A DNA stretch of 64,000 nucleotides from Mesorhabditis belari (lineage: Eukaryota; Nematoda; Chromadorea; Rhabditida; Rhabditidae), in the NCBI GenBank assembly GCA_958450365.1, contig CAUEEP010000908.1, positions 248,001 to 312,000 on the forward strand, read 5' to 3'. Under the pieces are notes generated by a model that was given only the letters and a program-made list of their open reading frames with translations, did no database searches and was not told the origin of the DNA. The translations under genes and the position numbers were made by a program. Of this stretch, positions 52,501 through 63,262 are shown one piece after another. Each line of letters opens with the position of its first letter. Within the stretch, counting starts at the first letter, position 1.

Positions 52501-54260
52501 TATTTTCGACTCCGCAGCTTTCGAAGCAAGCTTTTGTTAATTTAAACGGCTTTCGAATGAATTGCTTGCAATAGAAAAAACTATGAATGCTATTAAAAAT
52601 GCTCTAAAAATATTTTAGCAACTAGTTTTTCCATTTTGTGCTAAAATTTGTCGGTAAACCTAGATATTGCGCAATTTTAATCCTTGCAATTTATGGAAAT
52701 CTACAGCATTCAATCAAAAAAAAGTCTATGTCCGCTACTGTACAAAGCTTACGGTGGATATTTTCCAATCTTGACCACATGAGCAAAGGCTCCTCTTCCG
52801 ATCCATGTTTCTTCCATTTTACATCGAATCACCAGAATTTAGGGGGAAAAGTCTAAACTTCTGAGTTAATTGGACATGTCGAATACACGCTTTAAAAAAG
52901 GGGAAAAGTCTAAACTTCTGAGCTAATTGGACATATCGAATACAAGCTTTCAAAAAGGGGAAAAATGTTATTTGCAAAATATCTGCAAAAAAAATGGCTG
53001 TTTTTTTTATTCGAATGTCTATAATGGACGATGAGTCAAACCCTCGTCAAAGGAGAAAACCAGGTAAACAATTGGGAAAAGAAATGGAGAATTGACAAAG
53101 AGACAACCAAAAATAGAAAAAGCAACGCGTAAATGCTAATATTTACAAGCAAGAAGTCAATATTTTAGCAATAGCATCAAAAATTGGACATAAAATTTGA
53201 TTGGTAACAGTTTGAAAGTGTCACCGAAGTGGTAAAAGTAGAATGTTTATCTATTTTTCTATTTTTATCACCTTGCTTGGATACATTTTTGCTTTCTGAC
53301 TAAACTTTGACCTTGTAGAAACAAACGTAAACATCAAAAACATCATTTTTCATTTTTATCTAGTCCTTTGGATAAAAAAAAGAGGCTTTTTAAGGCTAGT
53401 CTAACTTTTTCATTTAGAGAGAGACTCATGTTTTCGATTTTCGGCCTTTTCTCGTGAGTTTCTCGTGATTTTTCCCGGTTCAAAGATTTTTTAAATGCAA
53501 ATATAGATGTTTTCATTGAGTAAAATTGCAAAATTTAATTGATTGGCTCATTTTTTTCTTTTTGACATTCAATTGTTTTCAGTGAAAGAGATGAAAAAGA
53601 ATTTTTTTGAAGAGTCTCCGTCAAAATGAAATAAAGATGACTACATGAATTTAATCCGAAACAAGGCAAGGAGAACGAATCTAATCAACCTTTTAAAAGC
53701 TTTTCAATGATAGTACTAAACTAAAATAAAGCTGACTCATTTGAAGTTCATGGCTTCAACAAAGTAAAAGGTTTTACCATTCTATCAGAAAGTACTAGCA
53801 ATAAGACGAAAGTCGTACTTTTCCAGACCAAAATTTGTTAGAAGGGAAGCTCAATTAGCTGAGGTAGCTGAGGTGGATTTTCTAAGATGAACTTTTTCAT
53901 TTAGAGAGAGATCGCTTACTCATGTTTTCGATTTTCAGCCAGCCGTTTCTCGTGATTTTTCCCGGTTCAAAGATTAAGAGCTAAAATGGGATCAAATTTC
54001 TTGAAAGAGTTGTGCAATAGTGTTCAATGTTGATGAAATTGAGGCATTGCTATTCAATCATTCAGAAATCAAGACTATTTGGGAGTAATATTGATAACCT
54101 AATTCGTTGAAAGCTTCAAATTCTGGTGTAAACAAGATATTCGAACTTCGAACGAACCAACGAAGCCAAGAACAAGATTTGTTTAATACAAATATATCAA
54201 TGAGATGTAAATCCATTTTGAGACATTCATCTATCTCTATTTCTTGATTATTTTTTCATT
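52501..54260. other. AT-rich spacer with local duplications, no gene
   Basis: 52850-52970 is a two-copy tandem repeat (GGGGAAAAGTCTAAACTTCTG). 53400-53640 and 53885-53975 are degenerate copies of parts of the 54.27-54.65 kb locus (ATTTAGAGAGAGA..CATG, GATTTTTCCCGGTTCAAAG, GAAGAGTCTCCGTCAAAATG). No open gene seen. Confidence 0.55.
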
Positions 54261-54264
54261 CCAG

Positions 54265-54508
54265 GAAAGCAGAAGAAGAGAAAACAAGCCCAAAAAGCGA
54301 TACCTTGGAAATGGAGAGGAATTTGCCAAAAACACCATTCCTCAATTTTGAAATCGTTTGCAAATGTGGAAATGTTCGAGAAGATCTTACAGAAAGCATA
54401 AATGCTTCAAAAATTGTTTTTCAATGCAAAAACAGATGTTTTCATTTGGTAATATTGCAAAATACAATTGATCAGCTCATTTTTTTCTTTTTGACATTCA
54501 ATTTTTGA
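54265..54508 (+). CDS. Small zinc-ribbon-like protein fragment
   Basis: After acceptor TTCATTCCAG the frame reads KAEEEKTSPKSDTLE, MERNLPKTPFLNF, then EIVCKCGNVREDL and IVFQCKNRCFHL. The spacing CxC..about 20..CxxxC suggests a metal-binding ribbon. It either splices at the GT after CFHL or runs on to a stop at 54508. Upstream exons not found; partly duplicated at 53.4-53.6 kb. Function unknown. Confidence 0.4.
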
Positions 54509-54621
54509 CAGTTTTGACATTTTTGATATTTTTGATATTTTTGACATTTTTTCCTTTCTAAAATTCAAATGCTTTCAGTGAAAACGACCAAAAATAAAAA
54601 TTCTGAAGAGTCTCCGTCAAA

Positions 54622-54843
54622 ATGAATAAAGCCGGCTCAATTGAAGTTCTTCTTGAAGGCTACAATGGTTTTAATCATTTCTACATGAAACATCATCAAA
54701 AAATTGTACTACACCTACTTTCCGATAATTTGGTTTTAGTGAGAATCGATCCTAATTCAAATCCCTCCTTTAAAGATGCTATTATTACTATTGGTGAGGT
54801 TTTGTATGGTATTAGTATAACAATATTTGATTTAGCTCTCTAG
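54622..54843 (+). CDS. Hypothetical 73-residue protein
   Basis: MNKAGSIEVLLEGYNGF, HFYMKHHQKIVLHLLSDN, LVLVRIDPNSNPSFKDA, ending ISITIFDLAL, stop. Starts right after the duplicated TCTCCGTCAAAATG block, which also precedes a broken copy at about 53625. Composition is protein-like but there is no motif I know. Could be a later exon of the zinc-ribbon locus in another frame. Confidence 0.35.
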   Translation: MNKAGSIEVLLEGYNGFNHFYMKHHQKIVLHLLSDNLVLVRIDPNSNPSFKDAIITIGEVLYGISITIFDLAL

Positions 54844-54849
54844 TAGAGA

Positions 54850-55365
54850 TTAGAACAAGTCCCGCTAAAAACCTTGTAATTTCGGCTGTCCGTGGGGATC
54901 CACTGATTGCAAACCATAGTTAGCGAGCTGGCAGAAAGTCTTCTGAACATCTACTTCAGGAATTACTCATAAAGCCATGCATTCAAAAAAAAGATATAAA
55001 TAAAGTGAATAAATCCAAACCTTTTATTAAAATTTTAATCGCTTTTGCCTCTATAAAGATTTATTTGAATATTAAAATTTAGTCAATCATCGGTAGATTT
55101 CCTTTCCATAGAATCGCCATTTTTTCTTAGTATTTTGTGAATCGGTTCCTATTTTTTTTGTGCTTGCAGTTCCCTTCTTGAAATAAAGAATTAAAAACAA
55201 TAACATAAAGAGTTACAGTTATAAAGATTAAAGAAAGGGGCATATTAAACTTGACGGATAACCTGGGCACTGTAGATTACCCTGTTTTAAAGCCTCAAAT
55301 ATTATAGAATGCATGAGATTTATCATAAAAAGCGTACAGATCTTCGGGTTTTGTTTGTTTCATTT
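54850..55365. other. No clear gene
   Basis: On the minus strand 55250-55130 reads a hydrophobic segment (MPLSLIFITVTLYVIVFNSL) followed by NCKHKKNRNRFTKY and stop, which could be a C-terminal membrane anchor of a lost gene. Otherwise AT-rich. Confidence 0.25.
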
Positions 55366-55369
55366 CTTC

Positions 55370-55905
55370 TTGTCGCCTTTCTTCTTCTTTTTCTTCGGCA
55401 AATCACATTTTACGGTGTCAACTATGTCAAAATAAAGTCGGTAATGCTTTCGGCTTTCAGGTCAACTTCAACTTCGTAAAGGTTCAGAGGATCGGAGGAT
55501 AGAATGCACAAAAATCGTTAAGCCACGTTTTATTGCCATTGGGACAGGTGCTAAGTTATTATGAAAATTTCTCAAGCCATTATGATTTCGAAGCATACTG
55601 ACTTTTGATTTGGCCTGCTGGACCAGGTCCTGGTTAACACATTGGTTGTTTATACGTATTAGGTTTTTAGGTTTTTGTTCGATCAACCGGATCAATTGAA
55701 ATTCTTACATTCTTTCCAATTCTGACAGTCGAAAACGAGTGCTTCGCATATACGTTTGGAAAATTGAGCCTAGACAAAGTGGCCGAATATCTCGATGCAC
55801 GAGTTTATGCCTTTCAAAGAGATACTGCAAAGCACTGAACAGTCGAAAAGCCCAATAAATCACTGTTTTCATCAAATAGATGATTTTCGAATCCACAACC
55901 ACTGA
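55370..55905 (-). pseudogene. Second kinase copy, broken
   Basis: 55905-55705 reads SKIIYLMKTVIYWAFRLFSA, LQYLFERHKLVHRDIRP, a clear relative of the intact kinase exon at 50430-50553 (VIYSMKTILGWAEHL, IIHRDIKP). No DFG exon follows. 55459-55370 can be read as a last exon RKHYRLYFDIVDTVKCDLP plus a Lys-rich tail. A frame of 76 codons between them has no kinase features. Likely a decayed tandem paralogue. Confidence 0.5.
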
Positions 55906-56005
55906 AATTTTTACCATTTTTGGTTTCGTTGAACAATTACACTTTATTAAGGTCTTTTTATCCTTAATAAAGTGTAATTCTATGTAATTATTCCAATAAA
56001 GTTCC

Positions 56006-56900
56006 ATGCATAAAGTGCATAGCTTTTACAAAAACATAGTGAAGAAAATAAACTTTTACTTCATTATTTTATTAATCGTGATGATCACTACAAAGTGTTC
56101 AGACTATCTCAAAAATCTAAGTTTGTTTGGACTTCAATTCTTCCAAGACACGACAAAAAATCTTCCTCGGCTGTCTTTCATCAATGATTTCTTCGTATTT
56201 CGCGCGATGTCGATAGTTAGTGAAGGAGCTTGTGCGGATGTTTGGAAGGACCAAAGCGATCGGGTTCAGACTGAACACGCTGAACAGCGAAAGCCCCTTG
56301 TGCATGATAAATTTCTCTCCAGTGGCACACATTGTCACAAAATGTTGGCAGTTGTTAGAGAAAAGATTGTAGGCACCCTGAATAGACGTTTTATAGGATT
56401 ATACGCAAAAGAAACCGAAGTTGGGGTAGAAATTCAAATTTTGATATTCTCTTAAAAAGCCATCGTTAATTGATTTCCCCTTCTCTTGAGAGTCATCGTT
56501 AATTGATTCTTCTCTTTTCAAACATCACATTTTGCTAGAGATACCAACCTTTCCTTCGTGAACTTTTGCGTGGCTTTCGGCGATCTTCGCTATATCTTCC
56601 CCCATACGTTCCCGTACGTTGAAGCTGATCTACACTGGACAAAGTTGACCTTTAATGTTAATTCTGCAATACCATGGCCAGGGGGAAACGTTCAAGAACC
56701 TTGATTCTCGATGGCAATGTCACAAAATTGCCGACGAGTTTCGCCGTTCGGATGAAAACCTCTTTGCTTTTGTTCTTGATGCCATGACCCGAATAGTGAA
56801 CCACCTAGAGTGTTTTGGGTTTTGTTGGGTCTCAAGAACTCTCACCTTGCCATGTCCTATGTTGATTCCCGAATGAAGTGTATTGTGCAAGTAGGAAGTC
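56006..56900. other. Coding-like but unassigned stretch
   Basis: A 149-codon plus frame (56006-56455) starts with a hydrophobic segment FYFIILLIVMITTKC, but the opposite strand at 56340-56150 also reads well (CATGEKFIMHKGL, reminiscent of a kinase N-lobe TGEKFAL). 56538-56702 plus reads RDTNLSFVNFCVAFGDL, IFPHTFPYVEADLHW, and 56690-56876 plus reads DSRWQCHKIADEFRRSDEN. Several frames are open at once, so strand and product cannot be decided. Confidence 0.3.
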
Positions 56901-56987
56901 ATCAAGATACAACCTCTGAAAATCCTCAATTAAATGCTCTAAATTATAAAAACTTGAGAATTTGCAACAAGTTTTTATTTCTCTGTT

Positions 56988-57340
56988 TTATTTCCATTGC
57001 TTTCTTGGTGTAATATCATACTTAAAGGTAGAGTGACAATCGAGACCGATTCCAAGTGAAAAAGTTTTTCCGCCAATAACTATCATTTTCTTTTCATTTG
57101 ATGCTTTGTAAATCAAAAATGGCAGAAACAAAACGGCTGATTGATTTTCTGCCATTCGGCAAACTTTTGTTGATGAGCATCTACTGCCGCGGTAGACAGC
57201 TTTCAACGTGTCAACTGGCAAGCCACTCCCAAGCCAAGCCAGGAAATTAATTAGCCGTTTTTTTTCTGCTATTTTTGATATACAAAGCATCAAATGAAAA
57301 CAAAATGATGAAACAAATGAAACAATACAAATCTTCACTT
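56988..57340. repeat. Small inverted-repeat region
   Basis: GATGCTTTGTAAATCAAAAATGG-like arm near 57100 pairs with ATATACAAAGCATCAAATGA near 57280; ACGGCTGATTGATTTT pairs with AATTAATTAGCCGTTTT. A 116-codon minus frame across it has no motif. Confidence 0.5.
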
Positions 57341-57368
57341 GAAATCGATCTTGATCATTACCCTCTCT

Positions 57369-58227
57369 TTAAGGGGGGGGAGGAGTATTAATCGCGGCCG
57401 GGTGACCCATAAAAACTTTTTTAAGGCAACCACCTGTTTTTTTATTTTAATATCGCTGATTTTATTATAAAAAGAATAAAAATCTAGAGTGATTTGATGG
57501 GTTTACAAATTTTTGGAGACACTGCAAGGCTCGCGTAGTGCATCTACAAGGTAAGTGCGAAAGTAAAGCAAAAGTCAGGCATTATGTTTTCTTTTTGTTT
57601 TCTTTAGACTTTCGGTCTTTAGGTTTTTAACGTCTCTAGATGCCTTTTTCCAGATGGAGATTTTATGTTTAGATAATGCAAAAGGCCATCAAAACACCCT
57701 AATCTATCTATTAGAGTGTGTTCCTCTCGAGTAATGCGTTTTCTAAAAGGCACCTATTTGAGAAAACTAAAACCACAATCGACCACAAATGGAAAAAAGA
57801 TCTAATTGTGTCAATCAAAGCGCTGAAGACGTCCTACGGATCCAGTCACTTCTGGTGAAGATGCGCTGGAAATTGATAAGCTAGGAAGCCGATTTGAGGA
57901 ACTGTTGCACTTGAGCGAAGATGAAAGTGAGCAAGAGGAAGAATTATAGATTAACAACTTATTTTTATTGTTTTTTTTGTGCTTTTTATTTTGTTTTTAA
58001 ATTTATCTACAATTAAAACTCAATCGATCTAGACTGTGTCTGATGAATGACGATCTTGTTTTTCTCCAAGCCTTGCAGCGTCTCCAAAAATTTGTAAACC
58101 CATCAAATCACTCTAGCCGGGTGATTTTTATTCTTTTTATAATAAAATCAGCGATATTAAAATAAAAAAATAGGTGGTTGCCGTAAAAAAATTTTTATCG
58201 TCACCCGGCCGCGATTAATACTCCCCC
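57369..58227. mobile_element. Foldback DNA transposon remnant with long arms
   Basis: Arms of about 170 bases: GGGGGGAGGAGTATTAATCG, CGGCCGGGTGAC, GGCAACCACCTG at left; inverse at 58050-58227. Inside, plus-strand 57840-57948 reads DPVTSGEDALEIDKLGS, RFEELLHLSEDESEQEEEL, stop: an acidic C-terminus reminiscent of pogo/Tigger-type transposases. The catalytic part is gone. Confidence 0.75.
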
Positions 58228-58249
58228 TTTAAGCCGAATAGCTAGCACA

Positions 58250-58680
58250 TGTCACCGCATTCTAGAAGGTCGTTAAACGAGAAATGCGAGAAATGGTACA
58301 AGTTTCACTCGGTCGACGCCTTTTAAGAAATTGACCTTTTGAGATACCCGTCCGGATACTTCAGGCAATTGGCTGGTAAGCTATACAACGCAAATTGTCG
58401 CTTTATTCGTAAATCATTCGGAAAAGTTGGATTCGAAAAGAAGCGCTTGATTTCGCTTGTTTTCCTATCCGCCGCCTCCTCGCTGTACGCAAAGCACTCG
58501 AATATGTGGCGGTCAGCTATAAGAAGAAACTTTCGAAGTTTCTAGTAAAAGGTTTTAACCGGTGAATGACTCCTCGGCGGAGAGAAGGGTCTCCGGTTTC
58601 CCAAGTGGACATTCGAGCTCGACAAAAATGCGAACGGTGTAGAGAATTTTCTAAATTTTCCATCTGCATACTTGCATTTA
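58250..58680. other. No clear gene
   Basis: A 68-codon plus frame (58339-58545; LAGKLYNANCRFIRKSFG, HSNMWRSAIRRNFRSF) is basic and unrecognised. Confidence 0.25.
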
Positions 58681-58992
58681 TTAGGTTGGCCCGAAAATGA
58701 TCCCGGTTTCTTGAGCCAAACAGTTTACTACAAAAAATGTTAATAAGTCAAGATCAATCGGTAAGCCTTCTTTACAACTTCCGCAATTCTATTCATAAAG
58801 TATTGAGTATTCTTTGAGGCAAAGTAATCACTTAGTGCTTTTTTGACTTGTTTTCTCTCTCGCCGAATAGCTAAATAGTCGAACTAACGTATACTTTATA
58901 TCTGTCAAAAAAAAAACATATCAAGCAAATGGCTAGCAAACATTTAGTAACGATAACTTGGAACCCGCATTATTTTCTCACCAACCTAATAC
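58680..58992. mobile_element. MITE with mariner-type ends
   Basis: TTAGGTTGGCCCGAAAATGA at left and TTTTCTCACCAACCTAAT at right. No coding sequence. It directly abuts the Tc1-like element. Confidence 0.7.
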
Positions 58993-60035
58993 AGTGTGGT
59001 GCAAAAAAAGTTGGGTCAGCCCTCGGGAGAAGTTATTTTGCAAAGAATACAAAAATTTTTCAATAAAAGTTTAAAAGCAATTAGGGGTTTTAAGTAGCTC
59101 ATTATTTCTAGTTTCCATAACACATAATCATAAGACGTAACTCTTTTTCTTTTACGGGAAAAAAATACATTATCCAAAATATGGTCTGAAACAATGGTGC
59201 AAAAAAAATGGGCCAAGATGGAGGAAGTGTTATTTCTACTTTCTTTTGTGCTTTTTCTTTAGATATATCCTATTTAGGATCGATTTTTTTTTATGATGAT
59301 TGATTCTTTATTTTAGATGTCTTCGCGCAAGCATCTATCTACTCCCGATAAGGTGAAGATAGTGGATGCTATGAACAATGGAGGAAACAGCTGAGCTATC
59401 GGAATTCTCTTTGGATGCGGGAAAAGTACCGTGAATCGTCTTATAGCAAAAGCAAAAGCCGGTGGAAATCTTCACAGAGCTCCAGGAAGTGGCTGGCCAC
59501 CAATCACAACGCCAAATGAAGACGGATCGATCATCAGGGACCATCGAAAAGACCCAACTCTGACATCGAGTCATGCGATCAAGAAGCTGAAGGCCGTTTC
59601 AAACAAGGATATCTTTCGTTGGAGCATCAACAGGCGCTTGATTCGAGCTAGATTGTATGCGAGGGGGCCAGCCAAGAGGCCCTTGATGGTTCCCAAGCAC
59701 CGGAGGATGAGATTGGCTTCTGCTAAGAACTAGGAATTCTAGACTGCTGACGATTGGGCTCGAGTCATTTTCACCGATGAGACCAAGATCAATATGTACT
59801 ACCCGGACGGCCACCATTTGATTAGACGACCGATTGGACAACGCTACAAGCTCAAATACGTCAAACCTACAGTGAAATTCGGTGAGGCAAGCATCATGCT
59901 ATGGAGTAAGAGAGATATAAATCGATCATTGAGCCGATCAATCAATCGATCAATTACTGCCCTTCTCCAATGCAAACATACCGAATGGATGGGCCCTATA
60001 CCAAGAAAATGCTCCATGTCATAAAAGTCGCTAGA
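58993..60035 (+). mobile_element. Tc1-like element, broken and 3'-truncated
   Basis: Left end ACAGTGTGGTGCAAAAAAAG with an inner repeat near 59190-59215. Transposase from 59319: RKHLSTPDKVKIVDAMNN, in-frame TGA, ILFGCGKSTVNRLIAK (paired-type HTH), GGNLHRAPGSGWPP, DPTLTSSHAIKKL, RWSINRRLIRARLYARGP, two stops, then first Asp VIFTDETKI and KFGEASIMLWS. The rest with the second Asp and Glu is not readable. Confidence 0.85.
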
Positions 60036-60039
60036 TTTT

Positions 60040-61200
60040 TTGAGTTAACCCTAGAGATATTGTCTAACTTCAGTTGCATGGGTGCTATCACTAAAACATC
60101 GTTAACTTAATGGATGAGGACAAAGAAAAACCGTTTTTGCCATTCAGAGATAAATTCGGGCCTCACCATTACGATTCTCGCAGTAGAAACATTTTAGTTT
60201 TGTTAGTTTTGCAGATTGTTTAGCAAGTCCAAAAATGTGCTAGCGCCAAACCTTGGTGACCAAAATGGCGTATCTTTGCCCATAGCAGCTGACACCGTAC
60301 TCGACTTTGGAAACTCGGGTCAACGCTGATGTATTTTCAATGAAGCTCATCACCCGACGCTCGAGTTCCTCCTGTAAGCCACCGAAATCAAAAGAAGCTA
60401 TAATGGCCCAGGTGCGAGTACCTTTTTCCACGCCTCCTCGTCCACCCAACGGATTTCTCCATCGATGTTGGTGTAGTACGGAGAAATGCTTTCATCTGCT
60501 TTACCCTTGTTTTAAGGTTAGCCAGAAAATTTGCTTACCCGCATTTTGAATGCTTAACATCTTGGAATAGTTCGAAGGAAAATATTGCTTGAGAAGAATT
60601 GTAGAGGAATGCTTTTACCTCATTCTCACGAATTTAACCCTAAGAGGGATAAATTCTTCTCTTATCAGCTAGCGGCGAGGGGGCTTTTTGAAGCTTTTCG
60701 TGAAATATTTATTTTCTCTTAACACTTATTCTTTTAGCAGAATCCGATTAAGTTTATCTTGGCTTGAGAATTGTCGCCAGTCAAAATTTTCGATTTCTCG
60801 AGTTCATTCAATTTCTTCAGAAGAAAATGAAAACATGAGCTCTTTCAAAGCCAATAACGAACAGACATCAACTATTTGCTGCTGCTTGGTCAAAAAACTA
60901 TCAAAAAAATTGGTTACAGATTGGTTACAGTTACATCATTTACCATCGGCTAAACAAACAGTTCATTAGGGTTCGCGAGGGTTCATAACTCTCTCTACAT
61001 CTGCCATTTTTTCGACTTGATATCATCCAAATCGGTGAACACATACAAAAGCTTGTAATTCTGAGCTTGTAACACAATTCGAGGTACATTTATCGAATTT
61101 GGGCTCGACATAGTTTGAAGATTGTGCTCGCTTGTGCTTTTTTTTCTACTAAAATCGGTGGCTATAAAAGAAAAAAGAAAATTTCGATGGACAGAGGTGA
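60040..61200. other. Mostly unassigned; one coding-like minus stretch
   Basis: Minus strand 60480-60240 reads YYTNIDGEIRWVDEEAWKK in one frame and TWAIIASFDFGGLQEELE, SALTRVSKVEYGVSC, YAILVTKVW in the next, then stop. The two can be joined only by an unrealistically short intron, so this looks like a frameshifted remnant of an unknown gene. The 93-codon plus frame at 60688-60969 is not convincing. Confidence 0.3.
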
Positions 61201-61213
61201 TTTATTTCCGAAA

Positions 61214-61291
61214 TGATCGTGATGAAGCTTTCGATTCTCCTGTTCGCCGCTTGCGGTGTTTCTGTGTTAGCTCTTTTAAACGATAGGATTT
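61214..61291 (+). CDS. Isolated signal-peptide exon candidate
   Basis: MIVMKLSILLFAACGVSVLA then LLNDRI and a TGA. The N-terminus is a textbook signal sequence with a TATAAAAG about 50 bases upstream (61163-61170). No donor or continuation was found, so it may be the remains of a secreted-peptide gene. Confidence 0.28.
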
Positions 61292-61447
61292 GATTCAATC
61301 AGTATTTCGGCTATATGTATGAGCCATTCGTTTTTGAAACATAAGAAGCGAATGATTTTTTTTGGTCATGACATGACATACGCAAAATCTTACATTAGCG
61401 ATTATAGTGTAATAATAATTACAACCTGATTTTTCCTTATTATATTA

Positions 61448-61935
61448 TTGGGTTGGTGAATTGAAAACTGCGGGCTATTGTCATATGTCACAGTTTGAGG
61501 CACTTTCTTCAAAAGAAACCCATTTTGATGTCAATGGAAAAGTTGTAGAGAATCAAAAATGAAGCTTATCCAAATTTTCAGAACGATTCAAAAACTGATT
61601 TTCAAGAAATGCGAAATTTACGAATTTTCACAAAACTTGCATTTTAAGCGAAACTACTAAGTGTATCTTTTTGGAAATTTGGCTATAAGCCTAATTTTTG
61701 ATTCTCTACAACTTTTCTATTGACACCAAAATGGGTGTCCTTTGGAAGAAAGTGCTCAAACTGGGATCTCCAGTCTCCATCTCCAGTCCTCCATTTTTGA
61801 GTCTCACACTTGTCTCACAGACAAACCAAAATCCTACTACGAAAGAGGAATCCGCAAATTGCCTGTAAAATGGGCAGAAGTCATCAATAATAATGAAAAT
61901 TATTTGGAATGAATTGATGGTTTTCGAATGTTTTC
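61448..61935. mobile_element. GGGTTGGTGAATTG-family mariner-derived MITE, right end missing
   Basis: Left end TTGGGTTGGTGAATTGAAAA. Plus strand near 61836-61910 reads YERGIRKLPVKWAEVINNNE, the mariner C-terminus seen in the other copies, here in inverted internal order. The right terminal repeat is replaced by other sequence at about 61930. Confidence 0.75.
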
Positions 61936-62194
61936 GAAAATGGTTTGCGATCAAAGCGCCCCTGAGCGGACCCTCTTCTCAATCACTTGTCTTAAATAGC
62001 GTTGCACTTATAAATTAACCAGAAACGTTTTCGAAATCAGTTTTTCGCGAGGAATTCAAATTTCTTACTTTTAAAATCGTATCTTTTATCTAAAATTACC
62101 AAAAATGCAGAAAATACAAGTACGGGAACTTTTGGCGCACCCTGTATATAGTAGATTATAAAAGTAGAGCATAAATATAAGACTAACTACTGGA

Positions 62195-62990
62195 ATGATC
62201 TTGCTTCAGTCAAATTTTTGCTGAAATTGCCAGGTAAGAACGGGCAAAAAGTTCCAATTTTCCAACGAGGATTGGTGAATTTCGAGGCAATTCATGTGGA
62301 ACCGGAAGATGTCGAAAAAACGGGTTATTCTTGTGTTGATGTGAATTTGATAAGCAAAAGATTGTTGGAAATGCTGGAAAATTGCTGTTCAAATGTTCAA
62401 AGCATGGTGCAAATGAAATGAAATTTGTTCTATGATTTGATTTGAGTGTTTAGAATTCTTTTCTGTACAGCTGAGAGTAATGAATGATTTAACAGAGCTG
62501 TCAAGAATTTAATAACCAAAAGATCAATATCAAAAGACCAAAAGATCATACGTGTCAATGATCCAACTTTCTGTAAATATATTTGAGGAATAAACAATGT
62601 ATTGATTGATTGATGATTTGATGAAAATGATTTGATTTTTCTATAATGAAAAAACACATATTTGGCTAGTGAATGCATTAACTTGTATATTAAAATAAGA
62701 GACTGAATTCAAGCTTTTGAAATACTTTTGTTATATTATACTATCACTCGCCCCTTCTCCTGAACTTTACAATAGCACACCGGTCGGAGAGCCGTCGGAG
62801 AGCCGCTTTTTGAGCACTGTTGCAGTCGGCTGTGTTGTAATAACTGAAATCGTGAGAATTTTTGAGAAGCTTAAGATTGAGTTTGAAATCCCTATAAAAT
62901 TTACCATTTTTTACAGAAGAAATCTTAATTCCGGGATGATGCAAGGAAAATACAGTGAATGAAAAGGGGCAACTAGGAAATTTCGCCTCT
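62195..62990 (+). pseudogene. Mosaic inverted duplication of the 46.3-47.9 kb region
   Basis: 62210-62421 copies the last part of the 476-residue orphan (LLKLPGKNGQKVPIFQRGL ... SKRLLEMLENCCSNVQSM) with a CCS insertion. 62430-62740 corresponds to 46430-46700 in reverse, 62750-62840 to the last exon of the DUF229 gene in reverse (CCGGTCGGAGAGCC), and 62890-62985 to 47390-47510 in reverse. The mariner at 46703-47247 is absent from the copy. Non-functional. Confidence 0.85.
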
Positions 62991-63262
62991 TTCTCTTCGT
63001 TTCCCTGGTTTTATTGATCTCTCACCACAAAAAAGTCCGATTTTCAAAACTTAGTCACCACAATTTCACCACGGAACGAAAACATTCTTTAGTTTCGTTA
63101 ATGAAATAGAATAATGACTTTATTGAGTTCTATAGTTCTATTGAACAAATTTGTAAATCATATTTCTTGCCGAATTTTTCTTTTTCTTTTTCTATTCTTT
63201 TCTATTTTGACAGATTCGTTTGCAAGCTTACAATCTAGAAATTAAAACTTTAAACTTTTAGA

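Noticed and set aside
60688..60969. 93-codon plus frame as a secreted protein
   Set aside because: Hydrophobic start is weak, composition is that of AT-rich noncoding DNA, and there are no splice or homology cues.
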